Positions 12,700 to 23,767 of a stretch of DNA of 64,000 bases are shown here, in pieces. The stretch's first letter is position 1; every line of letters starts with the position of its first letter. The notes beneath the pieces were generated by a model. That model saw nothing but the letters and a program-made list of their open reading frames with translations. It searched no databases and was not told the DNA's origin. The translations under genes and the position numbers were made by a program. Origin of the DNA: Panicum virgatum (lineage: Eukaryota > Streptophyta > Magnoliopsida > Poales > Poaceae); assembly GCF_016808335.1 (NCBI RefSeq), contig NC_053149.1, positions 18,820,733-18,884,732 of the forward strand, read 5' to 3'.

Positions 12700-12915
12700 G
12701 GATCCCGCGGCGCGAGGGAGACAGTGAGGATGCCGCGGGCGAGCAGGTCGCCGCCCCAGCTGGCGACGCCGCAGCCGGTGTCGAGTACGGTGCGTACGGT
12801 GCCGTAGCGCATCCCCGGGATGAGCACCCGCATGGCATCGACGTAGGCGCCGACGCCGTTGGGGAACATGGTGCCGCCGCCGGGGAAGCGGAAGCGGAAG
12901 CGGAAGCGGTCGCGG
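12700..12915 (-). pseudogene. Isolated fragment of a PMT-type S-adenosylmethionine-dependent methyltransferase gene
   Basis: On the minus strand an open frame reads through [18 protein letters not shown], then [19 protein letters not shown] and [10 protein letters not shown]. These are the conserved first blocks of the plant PMT/QUA2-like putative methyltransferase domain, including the glycine-rich SAM-binding motif [10 protein letters not shown]. Only about 70 residues are recognisable; both sides continue into GC-rich low-complexity sequence without the rest of the roughly 600-residue protein, its transmembrane anchor or the later domain blocks. The fragment sits in an open frame that extends far beyond it but has no other family signature. 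I infer a captured gene fragment, as carried by Pack-MULEs or Helitrons, but found no terminal repeats that would fix the vehicle. Confidence 0.75.
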
Positions 12916-13873
12916 CTGCCTCCCTCCCAGGCGGGTGGCGGCGCTCGGCGATGCGGGTCGGAGCGGCGCCAGGCCGCTGCGCGGCGTGACTGCAGACCTG
13001 AGCCTCCCCCGCCAGCTCTCCTCGCCGGAGTGCCCGCAGATCTGGGCGGCGGCGGAGCCCGCGGCGGCCGGATGTCGCGGCGATGACGAGCTCCCTCTGC
13101 GGCCGTGGTGAGCTCCCTCTGCGGTCGGCCGAGCGCGGCGGCCCGGCGAGAGCGGCGCGCGGCTTGCGTACGCTGTTGGTTGGGATGGCGAGGCGGCCGC
13201 CCTTTCTCCGGCAGCTCTTCCCCTCCCTCCCTACGCCGGCACGCCCTCCTCCACCGCCACCGGCACTCCCTCCACTCCCTCGGTCCCTCGGTCCCTCCCC
13301 TCCCTCCCTCCTCTCTTTTTTCCCTGGCGCGGGAGCAGACCGACGTGGCGGATACCGGGCCTCCGCCACCGCCGCTGTATTTCCCGTTTCGGCGCCCAAC
13401 GCTATCATTGCAGGGTCCGGTACCGGACGGGGTACCGTCCCCGCTGCGGACAGCCTTACTCCAAAATTTTTTTCCTTGAGCGCAGTGCGATCGAGGGAGC
13501 AAATTGCCATGTACGGTCAGGTTTTGGGGTTCCAAGGCGAATTTGGTTAACGGAGGGCTGGTTGGAATCATGCCGTATGAGCTTGAACCGCCGCCGCAGC
13601 AATGACTGATCAGACGAGGGAACCGTGCAACGATCACCGCCGGCAATCAAGCCACGGGATCAGCATCTTTTTCTTAGCCCTTTTTTGAGCCTCACAAGAT
13701 GCACACTTTCTTTCGTCACTAGTACAGTATGTATGGAGTAAGAGCAAATCTTGGCCTGTTATCTTTTTGGGCCTGGTGAACAGGCTCAGCGCGGCCCAGC
13801 TTCCATTTAGCTCACTGGTACAGTATGAATATCTTCGAGAAATTGGGCCACAAGAATTTGAGATTGGCGACGT
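12916..13873. other. GC-rich sequence flanking the methyltransferase fragment, no gene recognised
   Basis: Very GC-rich to about 13.45 kb, then normal composition. Open frames occur on both strands but are biased low-complexity (Arg/Pro/Gly/Ala) and carry no family motif. Confidence 0.4.
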
Positions 13874-14772
13874 GCCTTTTTTCAATTTTATATTTAAAAA
13901 ACAAAATTTCAAAAATATATGTCAAATAGGGAAATTTTCAAAAATGGGTGCCTGTCGCCCATCCAGTTGGCGACAAGAAAAAAATTACATTTAGGTCCTG
14001 GCACCCAGGGCGCATTAAACAGTAAACTTATAAAATTGATTTAAAATCATAGAAAAATCGGAAAAATACAAACTCAACTGTTTTGGATTTTATGAAATAA
14101 GATCTACAACTTTTATTACATAAAATTTTTCATTTGATCAATGTATCTAAATTAAGAAAAATAGTTCTTGTACCTAAAAAAAATCTGAAATAATTCATTT
14201 GGTCTAGTTGTGCTTATCTAAAATTTACCAAACTTTTTTTATAGCTCTTAGGAAATAAAATAATGATATTATAAAAGTTATGGCTAATAATACTCAGCAT
14301 AGCAGCATGGATAAATAACCCATTTAAACTAGACATATTGCAAGATCTAATTTAGAAACTTATCCTAGAAATGTTTTCTGGGCCTACCAATTTTGTACAA
14401 GCCTATGCTCACCATATGCAATACTCTGGCCAAAGATGACATGCATCCAAAGGATGGATCTTGAGATTTAAATAAAAGTGTATTAAACTAGTATTTAAAA
14501 TAGAGCAAGATACATTAATCAAATAAAAAACTTTATGTAACAAAAGTTGTAGATCTTGTTTCACAAAATCCAGAATATTTGAGTTTGTATTTTTATGATT
14601 TTTATATGATTTTATATCAATTTTTTTAACATTTAGGTCCTGTCGCCAACTAGATGGACGACAGGCACTCTGTCGCCCATTAGGGGGACGACAGGCACAC
14701 ATTTTGAAATTTTCCCTATTCGGCATATATTTTTGAAATTTTGTTTTTTTAATATAAAAATGAAAAAAGTGC
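13874..14772. mobile_element. Non-autonomous MULE with ~290-bp TIRs and dyad tag (MULE-i)
   Basis: Two long inverted arms (about 13874-14165 and 14480-14772) face each other; both begin with CTTTTTTC after a GC start. The 9-bp flanks TGGCGACGT (13865-13873) and TGGCGAAGT (14773-14781) differ at one base, the TSD length typical of Mutator-like elements. Each arm carries a GC-rich imperfect palindrome (for example CTGTCGCCC...GGCGACA at 13952-13975, and two in the right arm at about 14640-14698). The loop has no coding capacity. The transcript would be a long hairpin. Confidence 0.8.
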
Positions 14773-15161
14773 TGGCGAAGTCACGGCATGTGCATCTCTG
14801 ACATGCACATCGTCTCCCATTGGAAAACTAAATTAGCTTCAAATGCAATCACCTGTCTAGCAAAAGACCCATACTTGAATGGGGGGTTACACCACAAAAA
14901 ACTTGTGATAACCTTTAAAAACAAAGTAATCATTATGCTTTTCTAAAAGCTTCTACACCAAAAAATATTACATTAACATATTATTTATAAGGTGCAAAAT
15001 GTATAATCAAAAGTAAATATTTGTCACTATGAGTATGACGACATCAACTTTCTTGTACAATTATGTACTATAACAGATCGTCTGTGAAAAGAACAAACTA
15101 AATCAGGCAGCGTGTTGAATAAACTAGAAGGATAAATTGATGAGGTAAGATTACTTGTGAT
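14773..15161. other. Intergenic, no gene seen
   Basis: AT-rich sequence without recognisable coding or repeat structure, between MULE-i and the next hAT element. Confidence 0.4.
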
Positions 15162-15651
15162 TAGGGCTGGAAAAATAGCTCGTGGCTCGTAGCTCGGCTC
15201 GGGCTCGGAACGGCTCGGCTCGGCTCGGCTCGGAGCAGCTCGCGAGCCTCAAACGAGCCGAGCCGAGCCAGATTTTTTGGCTCGCAAAAATAGCGAGCCG
15301 AGCCGAGCCGGCTCGTTCAGGCTCGCGAGCCGGCTCGTGAGCTCGACCCAATACAGTTTAAGAATAATTTCACGATAATTGATGAATTAATTCTTCATCA
15401 TTAGTGGTATAAATTAATATTTATACACATAACATAGCAATTCGTATGTACATAAGAAATATATGCCACATAATTATTGTTATCATTTTAAAAAAATAAA
15501 TTAATTTATTTTGAGTTTAGTTCACATTGTTTAGTGTGGCTCGCGAGCCGGCTCGAGCCGGCTCGCGAGCCTCCACCGAGCCGAGCCGAGCCTGATTTTC
15601 TGGCTCGCAAAAATAGCGAGCCGAGCCGAGCTCGGCTCGTTTCCAGCCCTA
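15162..15651. mobile_element. Non-autonomous hAT element with CGAGCCGAGCC subterminal arrays
   Basis: The terminal inverted repeats are TAGGGCTGGAAA and TTTCCAGCCCTA, with a perfect 8-bp TSD CTTGTGAT on both sides (15154-15161 and 15652-15659), the hAT hallmark. Both subterminal regions contain dense GGCTCG/CGAGCC repeats in opposite orientation around an AT-rich centre. About 490 bp, non-coding. Confidence 0.9.
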
Positions 15652-15801
15652 CTTGTGATGGTTCTAGTGCATAGTTCCTAATTTTGGGAACATAGTTGGT
15701 TGTATTTAAAAGTAATTATTCATTTTAGTTTGTAGGCAGTTTCTTGGTTGCCATCTATGCGTCATTTACAACTTAGTAAAACATACGGCTTTGTCTCTAG
15801 G

Positions 15802-16316
15802 TAGGGATGAAAGGAATTACGGAAAAATACCCTACCGACCGATATCATATGCTGAATAAACCGATCGAGAAATTCAGAAAACAAGAAAAAAAACTAGAAA
15901 AGTTCAGCAAAATCAGAGGAGGCTATTTCCCGACCATATACTCGGATCCCGTATTTTAGCCAGAAATTCCGGTTTTCAATCAAGAATTTCCGTATTTCCA
16001 TCAAAACGGTTTTCCCCACCCAGCCCCTTTATAACTTACCCGTGGGATGGAGCAGCTCTAAAACTGCTTGCTTCCTCGTCCTGCACACCGCTGCCTGCTC
16101 TGTGCCTAGGCTGCTCGCGGCACGCTGGCTTATAGCGCGCATGACTTCTAAGGAGCACGTAACAGCTGAGCAGGTTTGGCCCTTTTCATCTTTTTCTTAT
16201 TTCAGTTTTTTCTTTACAATTATCTCCTTTTTATGTTATATTCATGACAATTCATAAAGTAAATTCACTTATATTTTCTATAGGAATAAGCCATGTGAAG
16301 GGGCACATAACATTTA

Positions 16317-16367
<51 letters not shown>

Positions 16368-17334
16368 TATAAAAATTGAAACAATTAAAAACAATTCTCA
16401 CCAACATTAGGCCCACCGTACCCCTCACGGAGGCCCCACTTGTCAGGCCAAAAGGTTTGACGAAAGGGAGGGGAGATTGATTTCGTCAATGTTTTCCACC
16501 AAAAATCCTATTACTTTTTACACCAGCAATTTCCTATACCCACCTGTTGTACCCACATATTATTTTCCTTTAGCACACACATACTTTCCTTTGCAGATTT
16601 ATTGACCCATAATTCACGTCATTTTTTCTTTTGGAAGGATAATAATTGACATCATTGTTTATGGAAGGAAAAGAAAGACGTGTATTAACATATTACTTTC
16701 CTTTAGTATACACATACTTTTCTTTGCACATATGTTAATCCATAATTCATGTTATTTTTTTGGAAGGATAGTAATTGACATAATTGTTTATGGAAGGAAA
16801 AGAAAGACGTGTATTATTTTTTTTAAAAAAATAAATGGTATAGTTGCTTGATGGTTTTGGAAGGATATTAATTGACATCATTGTTTTATGAAAGGAAAAG
16901 AAATATGTGTATTATTTTTGAAAATAAAATAAATAACATTATTGCCTGATGAAAGAAAAATTAAATACATGCCTGTGGCACGTACATTTTCCCTAGTATA
17001 CTTATACATGAACACAAATTACAAGTGTTGTATCGATTGTGAACTTATTTATAGTGTTATTTACTTATCTATCATACTATATATATTTGTATCCATTGTA
17101 TCGAGTTAAATGTTTGAAATGGTTATGCAAGTTGGTGTGTTCCGCTTTTAATTATCGTTTCCTGACCGCAATAGATTTGTCCCTGATTGAATTGCATCGT
17201 TTCTGATATCCCGTATAACAGATTTCGTTTTTCCAACCAAGCTTTTCTGATTCTGTTTCTGTTCCCGGATAAAAATATGAAAACGAAAGTGGCTAGAAGG
17301 TTTCTCCAACCGTTCCCAACCGTTTTCATCCCTA
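15802..17334. mobile_element. Probable hAT-type element, 1.5 kb, non-autonomous
   Basis: The ends TAGGGATGAAAGG and CCGTTTTCATCCCTA form an imperfect inverted repeat of the hAT type. The flanks CTCTAGG and CTCTTGG are similar but not perfectly aligned as a TSD, so the call is moderate. Internal features are a long (AT)n tract at 16321-16366 and a direct repeat of about 130 bp (about 16563-16690, 16693-16820, and a partial third copy to 16918) built around GGAAGGAAAAGAAAGACGTG. No transposase frame was recognised. Confidence 0.55.
16321..16366. repeat. (AT)n microsatellite
   Basis: A pure alternating TA/AT run of about 46 bp, likely to vary in length between individuals. Confidence 0.95.
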
Positions 17335-17919
17335 CTCTTGGAGACGTTCATGGGTATATTTTATGTGTGCGCCTCTTAGAGAGGTGAATATGCATTTTCT
17401 TATTACGTTAGCATCTGCCCATGTGTTGTGTTTCCATAAAAAAAAGGAAACATGTTGAATTCGGTAGAAAATGAGAACAAAACATATAAGTCGGGTTAAA
17501 TAATGACATGATTACAATCCCAAAAATTTCAGAAAAAAAAGAAGATTACAACCCCCTAAAAAGGCATAGAATAGGTCATTGAATTGGGGTGGTTATTCTG
17601 AAATGATTATGCCCGAAGTATTTTTCAACATGACCAAACCGTCTGGAAATTTTGTCACAAGGAACCCTCTTGGGTCCCGCTCCACCCATTGGCTGCGCCT
17701 GCTGGAGCGGGGGAACGTGGCATGAGCTCCGCGAGCGGGGGCACGCACCGCCCGTGCTACAGCGTTGGCGCGGTGCCGGGGCGTCGTCCAGTCATCGTCC
17801 ATGGCCACCATCCCCAAAGTTTCCAGCGCTCCGGGAGGTCGTTCCTTCCTCCTTGGCCATCATAGGCGCAAGCGCAAGATCGACTATGGGAGCAGAGCGG
17901 GGAACCCCAGCCAGCCGTG
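17335..17919. other. Intergenic, no gene seen
   Basis: No recognisable coding or repeat structure. This is the left flank of the large MULE; its last ten bases match the ten bases beyond the element's right end at nine positions. Confidence 0.4.
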
Positions 17920-18540
17920 CCGTCTTTTTTTTTTTAAAGATTTACACATTCAAGTCTTTTTTGATACAATTTGTGTTTTTAGACCCTTGGGATCGGCGCC
18001 ACAGACCGTGGCGCCGAGGTCTTGGCAGTCCAGCGTGGCTTCCAGCGTGGCTTCCAGCGTGGCAGGGAGCTCGGCGCCACAGATCTTGGCGCCGAGCTCG
18101 GCGCCATGGATTTGGGCGCAGAGGCCAATTCATAAAGGCCCGCCTTCGTTTTGTCCTGTCGCGCCCGCCCAGCTTACCATCCGCTCACCCGTCCGCTCGC
18201 TTCTTTGGCGTCGTCGCTGCCCGGCCACCCCGCTCTCGCTGTCCGGCCGCGCCGCCCGTCCCCGTTGGTCCGCGCCGCCGCAGGGCCCTCGCCGTCCGCC
18301 CGCCCAGCCGGCCGCCCCGGCCACCATCGTAAAGCGCGCGGGGCTCCCCCGGCCGGCCCAGCGCTCGTGCCCGTCGCCAGGGCTTGGGCCGGCCGCAGCG
18401 CTCGGCCCGGCCGCTGGGTCTTGGTGCTGACGCGGTGCTCGGCCCCGCCGCCGTTGTTTGGGACGGCCGCGGCACCCGGCCCGTCCGTCAGCGCCCTCGT
18501 CGCTTCCTCCCCCACCCCAAATCTGAAGGTACAATTTGTT

Positions 18541-18785
18541 TACTCAATTTCGATTAGGTAGGATTTGTTAGACAATGTTAGTTAGGAAATTAAGGTAGGT
18601 AGGTAGCAATGTAGTTAGCAATTTAGAAAATTTAGTTAGTACAACATAGTTAGCAATTTAGGTAATTTAGATAGCGCAATTTAGTTAGCAATGTAGGAAA
18701 TGTAGTTAGTGCAATGTAGTTATCTAGGTACCAATTTAGTTATGAATTTAGGAAATGTAGCTACCACTTTATTATTATTTTAGCA
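18541..18785. repeat. Imperfect tandem repeats, AGTTAGCAATTTAG type
   Basis: Short units such as TTAGTTAGCAATTTAGG and AATGTAGTTAGTGCAATGTA recur roughly every 17-36 bp upstream of the mobile-domain pseudogene, inside MULE-ii. They probably lie in the 5' untranslated or promoter region of that gene. Confidence 0.7.
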
Positions 18786-18905
18786 ATTTTAGCAATTTAT
18801 ATTGTCTATCTGAACACCAAGTTTTGAGTACAAGTAGTTGTCGGCTCATTCTTGTTTTGGATAACGTAACGATAATAACTTTTGCGTTGTGCATATACTA
18901 ACTAG

Positions 18906-20352
18906 ATGGAGAATGTAGTCACCTTGTACCATGGAGGAAGTGTGAAGCTAGATCGGTTTAGCAATGTCTATTTTATTGGAATGCAAATGATCCCTTTGAT
19001 ATTCGATTCGCAGCCGACGTTTAGTGAGCTGACTGCAAGGGTTCGAAATGAGCTTGAATGGAATTCACATGAGGAAGCAGTCTCAATTGAAGGGGTTCTT
19101 CAGTATGGTAAAATGGGTCAAGTTTACTATTAGGCGGCTGCTCACAATTGCGCCAGAGGTTCAATGGGAGAAGTTTTTCAAGATGGTTAAGAACAATGAA
19201 ATTCCAGAATTGGATGTGGTTGTCCACAAGTTGAGAAATCAAATGTAGCCTTATGCAAACATATCCATTGCAGGTTATTTGGGAGCCGTATGAGGAGGTT
19301 TAAGCCCAGCAGCTTGCACTTAGCAACGAGTGCTTCGCAGACGAGGACATGTACACGATGGCGTGCCCGCTGATTTGCTTCTACGTTGTGGAGTACCATC
19401 TGACGCACAGGGTTGCACGGCAGTTTGGATTGAGGCAAGACTGGCCTGCGCCTCCATTCTCTACGTCTGTGAAATTGCACAAGTAAGTATTTTACATGTC
19501 ATTTATAATGGACGATATTTTATTGTACTTTGATTCAATAGTGCCGTAGGATTTAATCGTACATATGAATATGGGTTGACAATTTGAATCATTTGTGGCA
19601 CAGGATTGATCGTCAGAAGCAGAAAAAGACAACTGACTTCGAAACCCTTCACCACCAGTACATAGCTGAATGGGACCTTGGCACCGAGAACATTATTCTC
19701 ACCGACGAGCCACATACGAACTACAACTTTAAAGCGTACCTGTCTTGGTACTTGGGTGCTATATGGGCTAAGCTCAAGGGCCAGTAGACTCAGGCGGACT
19801 ACGAGGAAATTTAGTCTTTCGATGACGAGGATAGGTCGTACGACCTTGCGACTAGGAGCGGCACGCTTGTGGAGGCTACCCCGATCTTGGATCGAGTGGT
19901 ACGTATCAAAACAGTAAATGTATTAATTCGACTTGTCGTAGCAGCCATAACTTATCTCATATAGTAGTTAAGTTGTACCAACATAGAAAACTTATCTCAT
20001 ATAGTAGCCTGTGACCAGTGTGGTAATGATTTCTTACTTTTGTTGTGTGTAGGGCAACGCGCTGAAGCAGTCGGTGCTTGACATCGAGCGATTCACGAGA
20101 ACAGGAGTGGATGAGCCGACACTCAGCAACTTTCTTGGCGTAAGTTCTTAGTGATCAGTTACATTACACATCTATTTACTCAAAATGATCCACCGATCTA
20201 ACATTGACCTACAGCGACTAGCACGTAGGCTACGTCGTGCTGTCGCTCGTTGTGGCTGCAGGACTATGACTAGGACAAACGTACAGGGGCCATCGACACG
20301 GCGATACGACACCAGTGCTAGCCATGGTTCTTCTTCGCGCCAGGGTGCATAG
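18906..20352 (+). pseudogene. Decayed transposon gene: MuDR-type N-terminus joined to plant-mobile-domain C-terminus
   Basis: The first segment starts MENVVTLYHGGSVKLDRFSN, the typical N-terminus of grass MuDR-like transposon proteins, and continues after a frameshift near 19110 with WVKFTIRRLLTIAPEVQWEK to 19245. An exon preceded by TATTGCAG then encodes a tail typical of transposon plant-mobile-domain (PMD) proteins: VIWEPY, VEYHLTHRVARQFGLRQDWP. Later short exons with good GT/AG borders carry HQYIAEWD, LSWYLGAIWAKLKGQ and SVLDIERFTRTGVDEPT, ending at 20352. In-frame stops occur after EPYEEV, LKGQ and DYEEI. The transposase core and most of the PMD fold are missing. This is an inactive relic, though its exon borders remain recognisable. 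Confidence 0.7.
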
Positions 20353-21079
20353 TCGGGTGCCCACACATCGTCGCTGTCTACAAGGTCTACTTTGTTGGTG
20401 AGCGGTAGCGACGATGCAGGGGACCATGCCAAGGAGATTGGACTGTCCCAGATGTAGGACGCTCCTTCCACGTAGACGTCACAGCCTCCAGCACATAGGT
20501 GACGCCGTCGTCCTGATCAGTACACTCCAGGCACCGACGCTCTTGGTGCCAAGGGCAAGGGTAAGACTAGGAAGCAGTGAGGGTGACTGCATGGAGTAGA
20601 TGGATTTCATGGACTATGCTTTTGTGTATGGTACGTAACATGAATTTTATGTATAGAATGTGCTTGTGTGTGATGAACTATGTATGGATTCATTGGACTA
20701 TATGAACTTAATGTGTGGATATGTTGTTAACTATGTCCTACTCATTTTTAGTGTCCTATTGTCTATTACATGAATCTACAATTGTGATATGTTGTTATCA
20801 TTGTCCCTGCGTCGAAAAACAAGAAAAGTTATTGCCATTTTTTTCCGTGGTGCAAAGACAATTTAATTGAAATAATGTTATGAATAGTCGTCAATTTCCG
20901 TGTTGGAGTTATAAACGTGATGTGAACCTTGCTGTAAAGTTTTTGCCGGTGAAAAACAACACTGATCTGTCGCTACTAGGAAAACTTGTTTGTGACGGGC
21001 TCTTGTTCTTTTTCTTTTAAGGTTTTGGGTTAGATCAAGAATCACACATCTACTTCGTAGGCTTGTTGCCATAATTCAT

Positions 21080-21410
21080 GATTGCAAACTAGGTTTTTCA
21101 GCGCTATCGCAACTAGACTTTTCAGAGCTATTTAACCTAGCCTTTTCAGACTATTCAGGGCTAGTTTTCCTAGCCTTTTCAGCGCTATCGTACCTAGGCT
21201 TTTCAGATCTATTTAACCTAGCCTTTTCAGACGATTCAGAGCTAGTTTTCCTAGGCTTTTCAGAGCTATCGAACCTAGCCTTTTCAGACTATTTAGAGCT
21301 AGCTTTTTCAGAGTTGTCGAATCTTGCCTTTTCAGTGCTATCTAAACTAGCATTTTAATTGATCTGTCATATAGCCTTTTCAGTTATAGTAAATAGCCTT
21401 TTCAGAATCC
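21080..21410. repeat. Minisatellite-like array, CCTAGCCTTTTCAG units
   Basis: About a dozen imperfect units of roughly 20-30 bp, each holding CTTTTCAG followed by AGCTAT or ACTATT, run up to 120 bp before the start of the GRF-type gene. The TATA box of that gene lies just after the array, so it occupies the likely proximal promoter. Confidence 0.8.
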
Positions 21411-21484
21411 AGTGACAACTCAATTCAATCCGACTTTCGATGTACATTTACACATCCACACACCGGTATGAACCTTTCCCCAGC

Positions 21485-21492
21485 TATATATA
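21485..21492 (+). promoter_or_regulatory. TATA box of the GRF-type zinc-finger gene
   Basis: TATATATA lies 41 bp before the start codon at 21533, implying a very short 5' leader if used. Confidence 0.5.
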
Positions 21493-21532
21493 CCCATTCC
21501 TTTTTAAGAGTTTCACATTCACTGGAGTAGCA

Positions 21533-22185
21533 ATGTCTGGAGGGTCGTCTAGCGAGAAGGGTTTCGGCAGTGGGAAAGGAAAGGGGGAAAGAAAGGGACC
21601 TCCGGTAGTGTGGGATGGGCCTCTTGGTCCAGACTTCTTTCCGGAACTGATATTTGAGTTCCCAGCTCAGAATAAAAGAGAGTTCACCAGAGAAACACCT
21701 CTCAGGCAGTATGATAACCGCAAAGAGGACTGGCCAAAATGTAGGCATGGTGAGGACTGCTTAGTGCAGATGTGCACCGATGGGATGGATGGAGATCGTC
21801 ATTTCTTGAAATGTCCGCGCACTTGGGTAACTATTACCATCAAATATATTTACATTTTCTTTGTACTGCCATTATAACTTACATAAGATTTATGTTGTAG
21901 TCTTCAGATGCTCCCGAGAACTGTGGGTTCACTAGGTGGGTCGATCCCGCACCAATTGATCTGCATCAGGAGTACATCGAACACCTAAAGAATCGTATCT
22001 TTGAGTTAGAAGCTGAAGTAAGCACCGCTGCCCAGGAGGAAGATGATGGCGTCTCCCCAGAGGAAAGGTGCACTATTCCTAATTGCAGCTGCCCCTGTCA
22101 CAAGAACCAGGGTCCTCCATCATCGCCATCACCGCCACCACCACCGTATGCAACGGAAGCATACTATGGAGAAGGTGCAACATAA
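21533..22185 (+). CDS. GRF-type zinc-finger protein carried by MULE-ii
   Basis: Two exons (21533-21826 and 21901-22185) with a 74-bp GT-AG intron encode 192 residues without interruption. The N-terminus is Gly/Ser/Lys-rich (1-25). The middle (about 65-110) contains CRHGEDCLVQM and FLKCPRTW, then CGFTRWVDP, the C-x-G...K-CP...CGFF-x-W pattern of GRF zinc fingers, which bind nucleic acid. A short charged helical segment (HLKNRIFELEAEVSTAAQEE) follows, then a Cys cluster CTIPNCSCPCHK and a proline run. Both splice junctions preserve the zinc-finger frame, and the start matches the first Met after a TATA box. Such proteins occur in grass transposons, where their role is not known to me; a DNA- or RNA-binding accessory function is inference. 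Confidence 0.75.
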
Positions 22186-22665
22186 TATGCTAGGTGGCCG
22201 CACTACTAGAGTACCCTAGTAGCATTCCGATGCTACATGCAATGTTTTTTGTCCCGTTTAGTGCAATAAGGCATGTCAGGTTTAGTCCAGAATCTTATCA
22301 TCCTAATATTGTTCACCACCAGACATGCCACTTCCTGTGTTGTCTATGTTTAATTATGTAATGTCTCCTATTGAATGTTTTTAATTCAATCAGATTATGT
22401 CAACTATTTAACTCGCATACTAATGATCATTTTAAGTGCCATAAAAACACAAAAGTATACTCAAACATGCAATGATGACAATATATTAAAACTAGAGTAC
22501 ATGATAGCTCACCGAATAGTTTAGTACATCACAACACAAGAAGAGACGACCACATAATTCAAACTAAATTAAAAAATAGCACACCTAATAGTTCGTTACA
22601 TGATAGCACAACAACAGTCGACCAGAATAGTTCATTACTAGAGTTGCCCAAGGTAAACTCGCATT

Positions 22666-23266
22666 CTACTGTGTGCAATGAGGCCACTTCCCCTTCCTCA
22701 AAGCATCTGGATTCTCCTCCATTGCGGCTTTGGCACGGCGAACACGCTCAAGCTTCCGCTCCCTCTCCTCCCTACGCTCAGCTGCCAGCCTCCTTTGCTG
22801 TTCTTCCTGCCGCTCCTTTTCTGTTGCCTCCTCCTGGCGTCTCTTCTCCACCCTCTCCAGCCGCTTTGCTTCCCACTTCTTGCACATCTCCATATACCTC
22901 TTGTCCTCCTCCTTGATCTCAGTTTCAATCCACTGCTCAAAGTCACAAAGAGGGGGAGGGGTCTACAAAACAATCCATTGTTACACAATATTCACACACA
23001 ATTTCAAATAATGTCAAAGTAAATGAAGACCAAACAAAAATTCTAACCAGCAACCCAATGCGGATCTGACGAGGTGTTGGATCGAAGGTATAGTTGGCAC
23101 ACATCCAATATCTTTGTCTATATGTGCCCTCTTTAATGGACACATCTACCTTACAAGGATCACCGCAGAAGCACATCGGTATAGAAACTCCACTAGGCAG
23201 CGGAAAACGGACATAAGCATCACCAGTCTGTACCGGCGGTTTCTTCGATTTCCCCCTTCCAGACAT
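22666..23266 (-). CDS. GRF-like zinc-binding and coiled-coil protein carried by MULE-ii
   Basis: Exon 1 is 23266-23048 and exon 2 is 22962-22666, joined in phase 0 by an 85-bp GT-AG intron; the product is 171 residues. After a basic start (MSGRGKSKK) comes a short Cys-containing module with MCFCGDPC, YRQRYWMCANY and, across the intron, LCDFEQWIE, again a GRF-like arrangement (C-x-C...W-x-C...CDFxxW). Residues about 90-160 are an uninterrupted highly charged helix rich in Glu/Arg/Lys, a probable coiled coil. It lies tail to tail with the plus-strand GRF gene, with 480 bp between their stop codons. Similar zinc/coiled-coil proteins are common in grass genomes next to mobile-domain transposon genes. 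Function unknown. Confidence 0.65.
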
Positions 23267-23767
23267 CCTAGTTGCATAATATATGTTACAACAATTAAAC
23301 CCTAAACCCTAAGATCCTACATTTCGAAAATACATCTACAATATACCAAATCAAAACACACAAATTCAGGAGGTGAGAGAGAATACCTTGCTCTTGACAA
23401 TCTACGAATAAAATCGAAGTTTTCACGGTCAAATACGACGAATCAGATGGTTGGGCGAGTTGAGAGGGAGAGAAAAACCGAGAAGGGATGATGAACAATG
23501 GAGGCACGCTCGGAAAAGGGAAGAGGGCGCAGGGTAAATGGCAGCGAGGTCGGCGCCAAGACCTGTGGCGCTGAGGTCGGCGCCAAAATCTGTGGCGCCG
23601 ATCTCCCTGCCACATCGAACCACACTGGATGCCACGCTGGTTCTTTGCCGAGACCTCGGCGCCATGACCTGTGGCACCGAGACGTGTAACCTTGGCGCCA
23701 CGACCCGTGGCACCGAGGTCCAGGGTCCAAAACGCAAATCGTTTCAAAAAAAAGTCTGAATGTGTAA

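Noticed and set aside
12174..13646. Several 270-390-residue GC-rich frames on both strands
   Set aside because: Only the roughly 70-residue methyltransferase block is recognisable; the rest is biased composition and not a plausible protein.
18130..18561. Pro/Ala/Arg-rich frames near the left TIR of MULE-ii
   Set aside because: They overlap in all phases in a GC-rich leader and have no motif.
23297..23313. Telomere-like AAACCCTAAACCCTAA
   Set aside because: Only two units, common by chance and in plant promoters (telo-box); not a telomere remnant.
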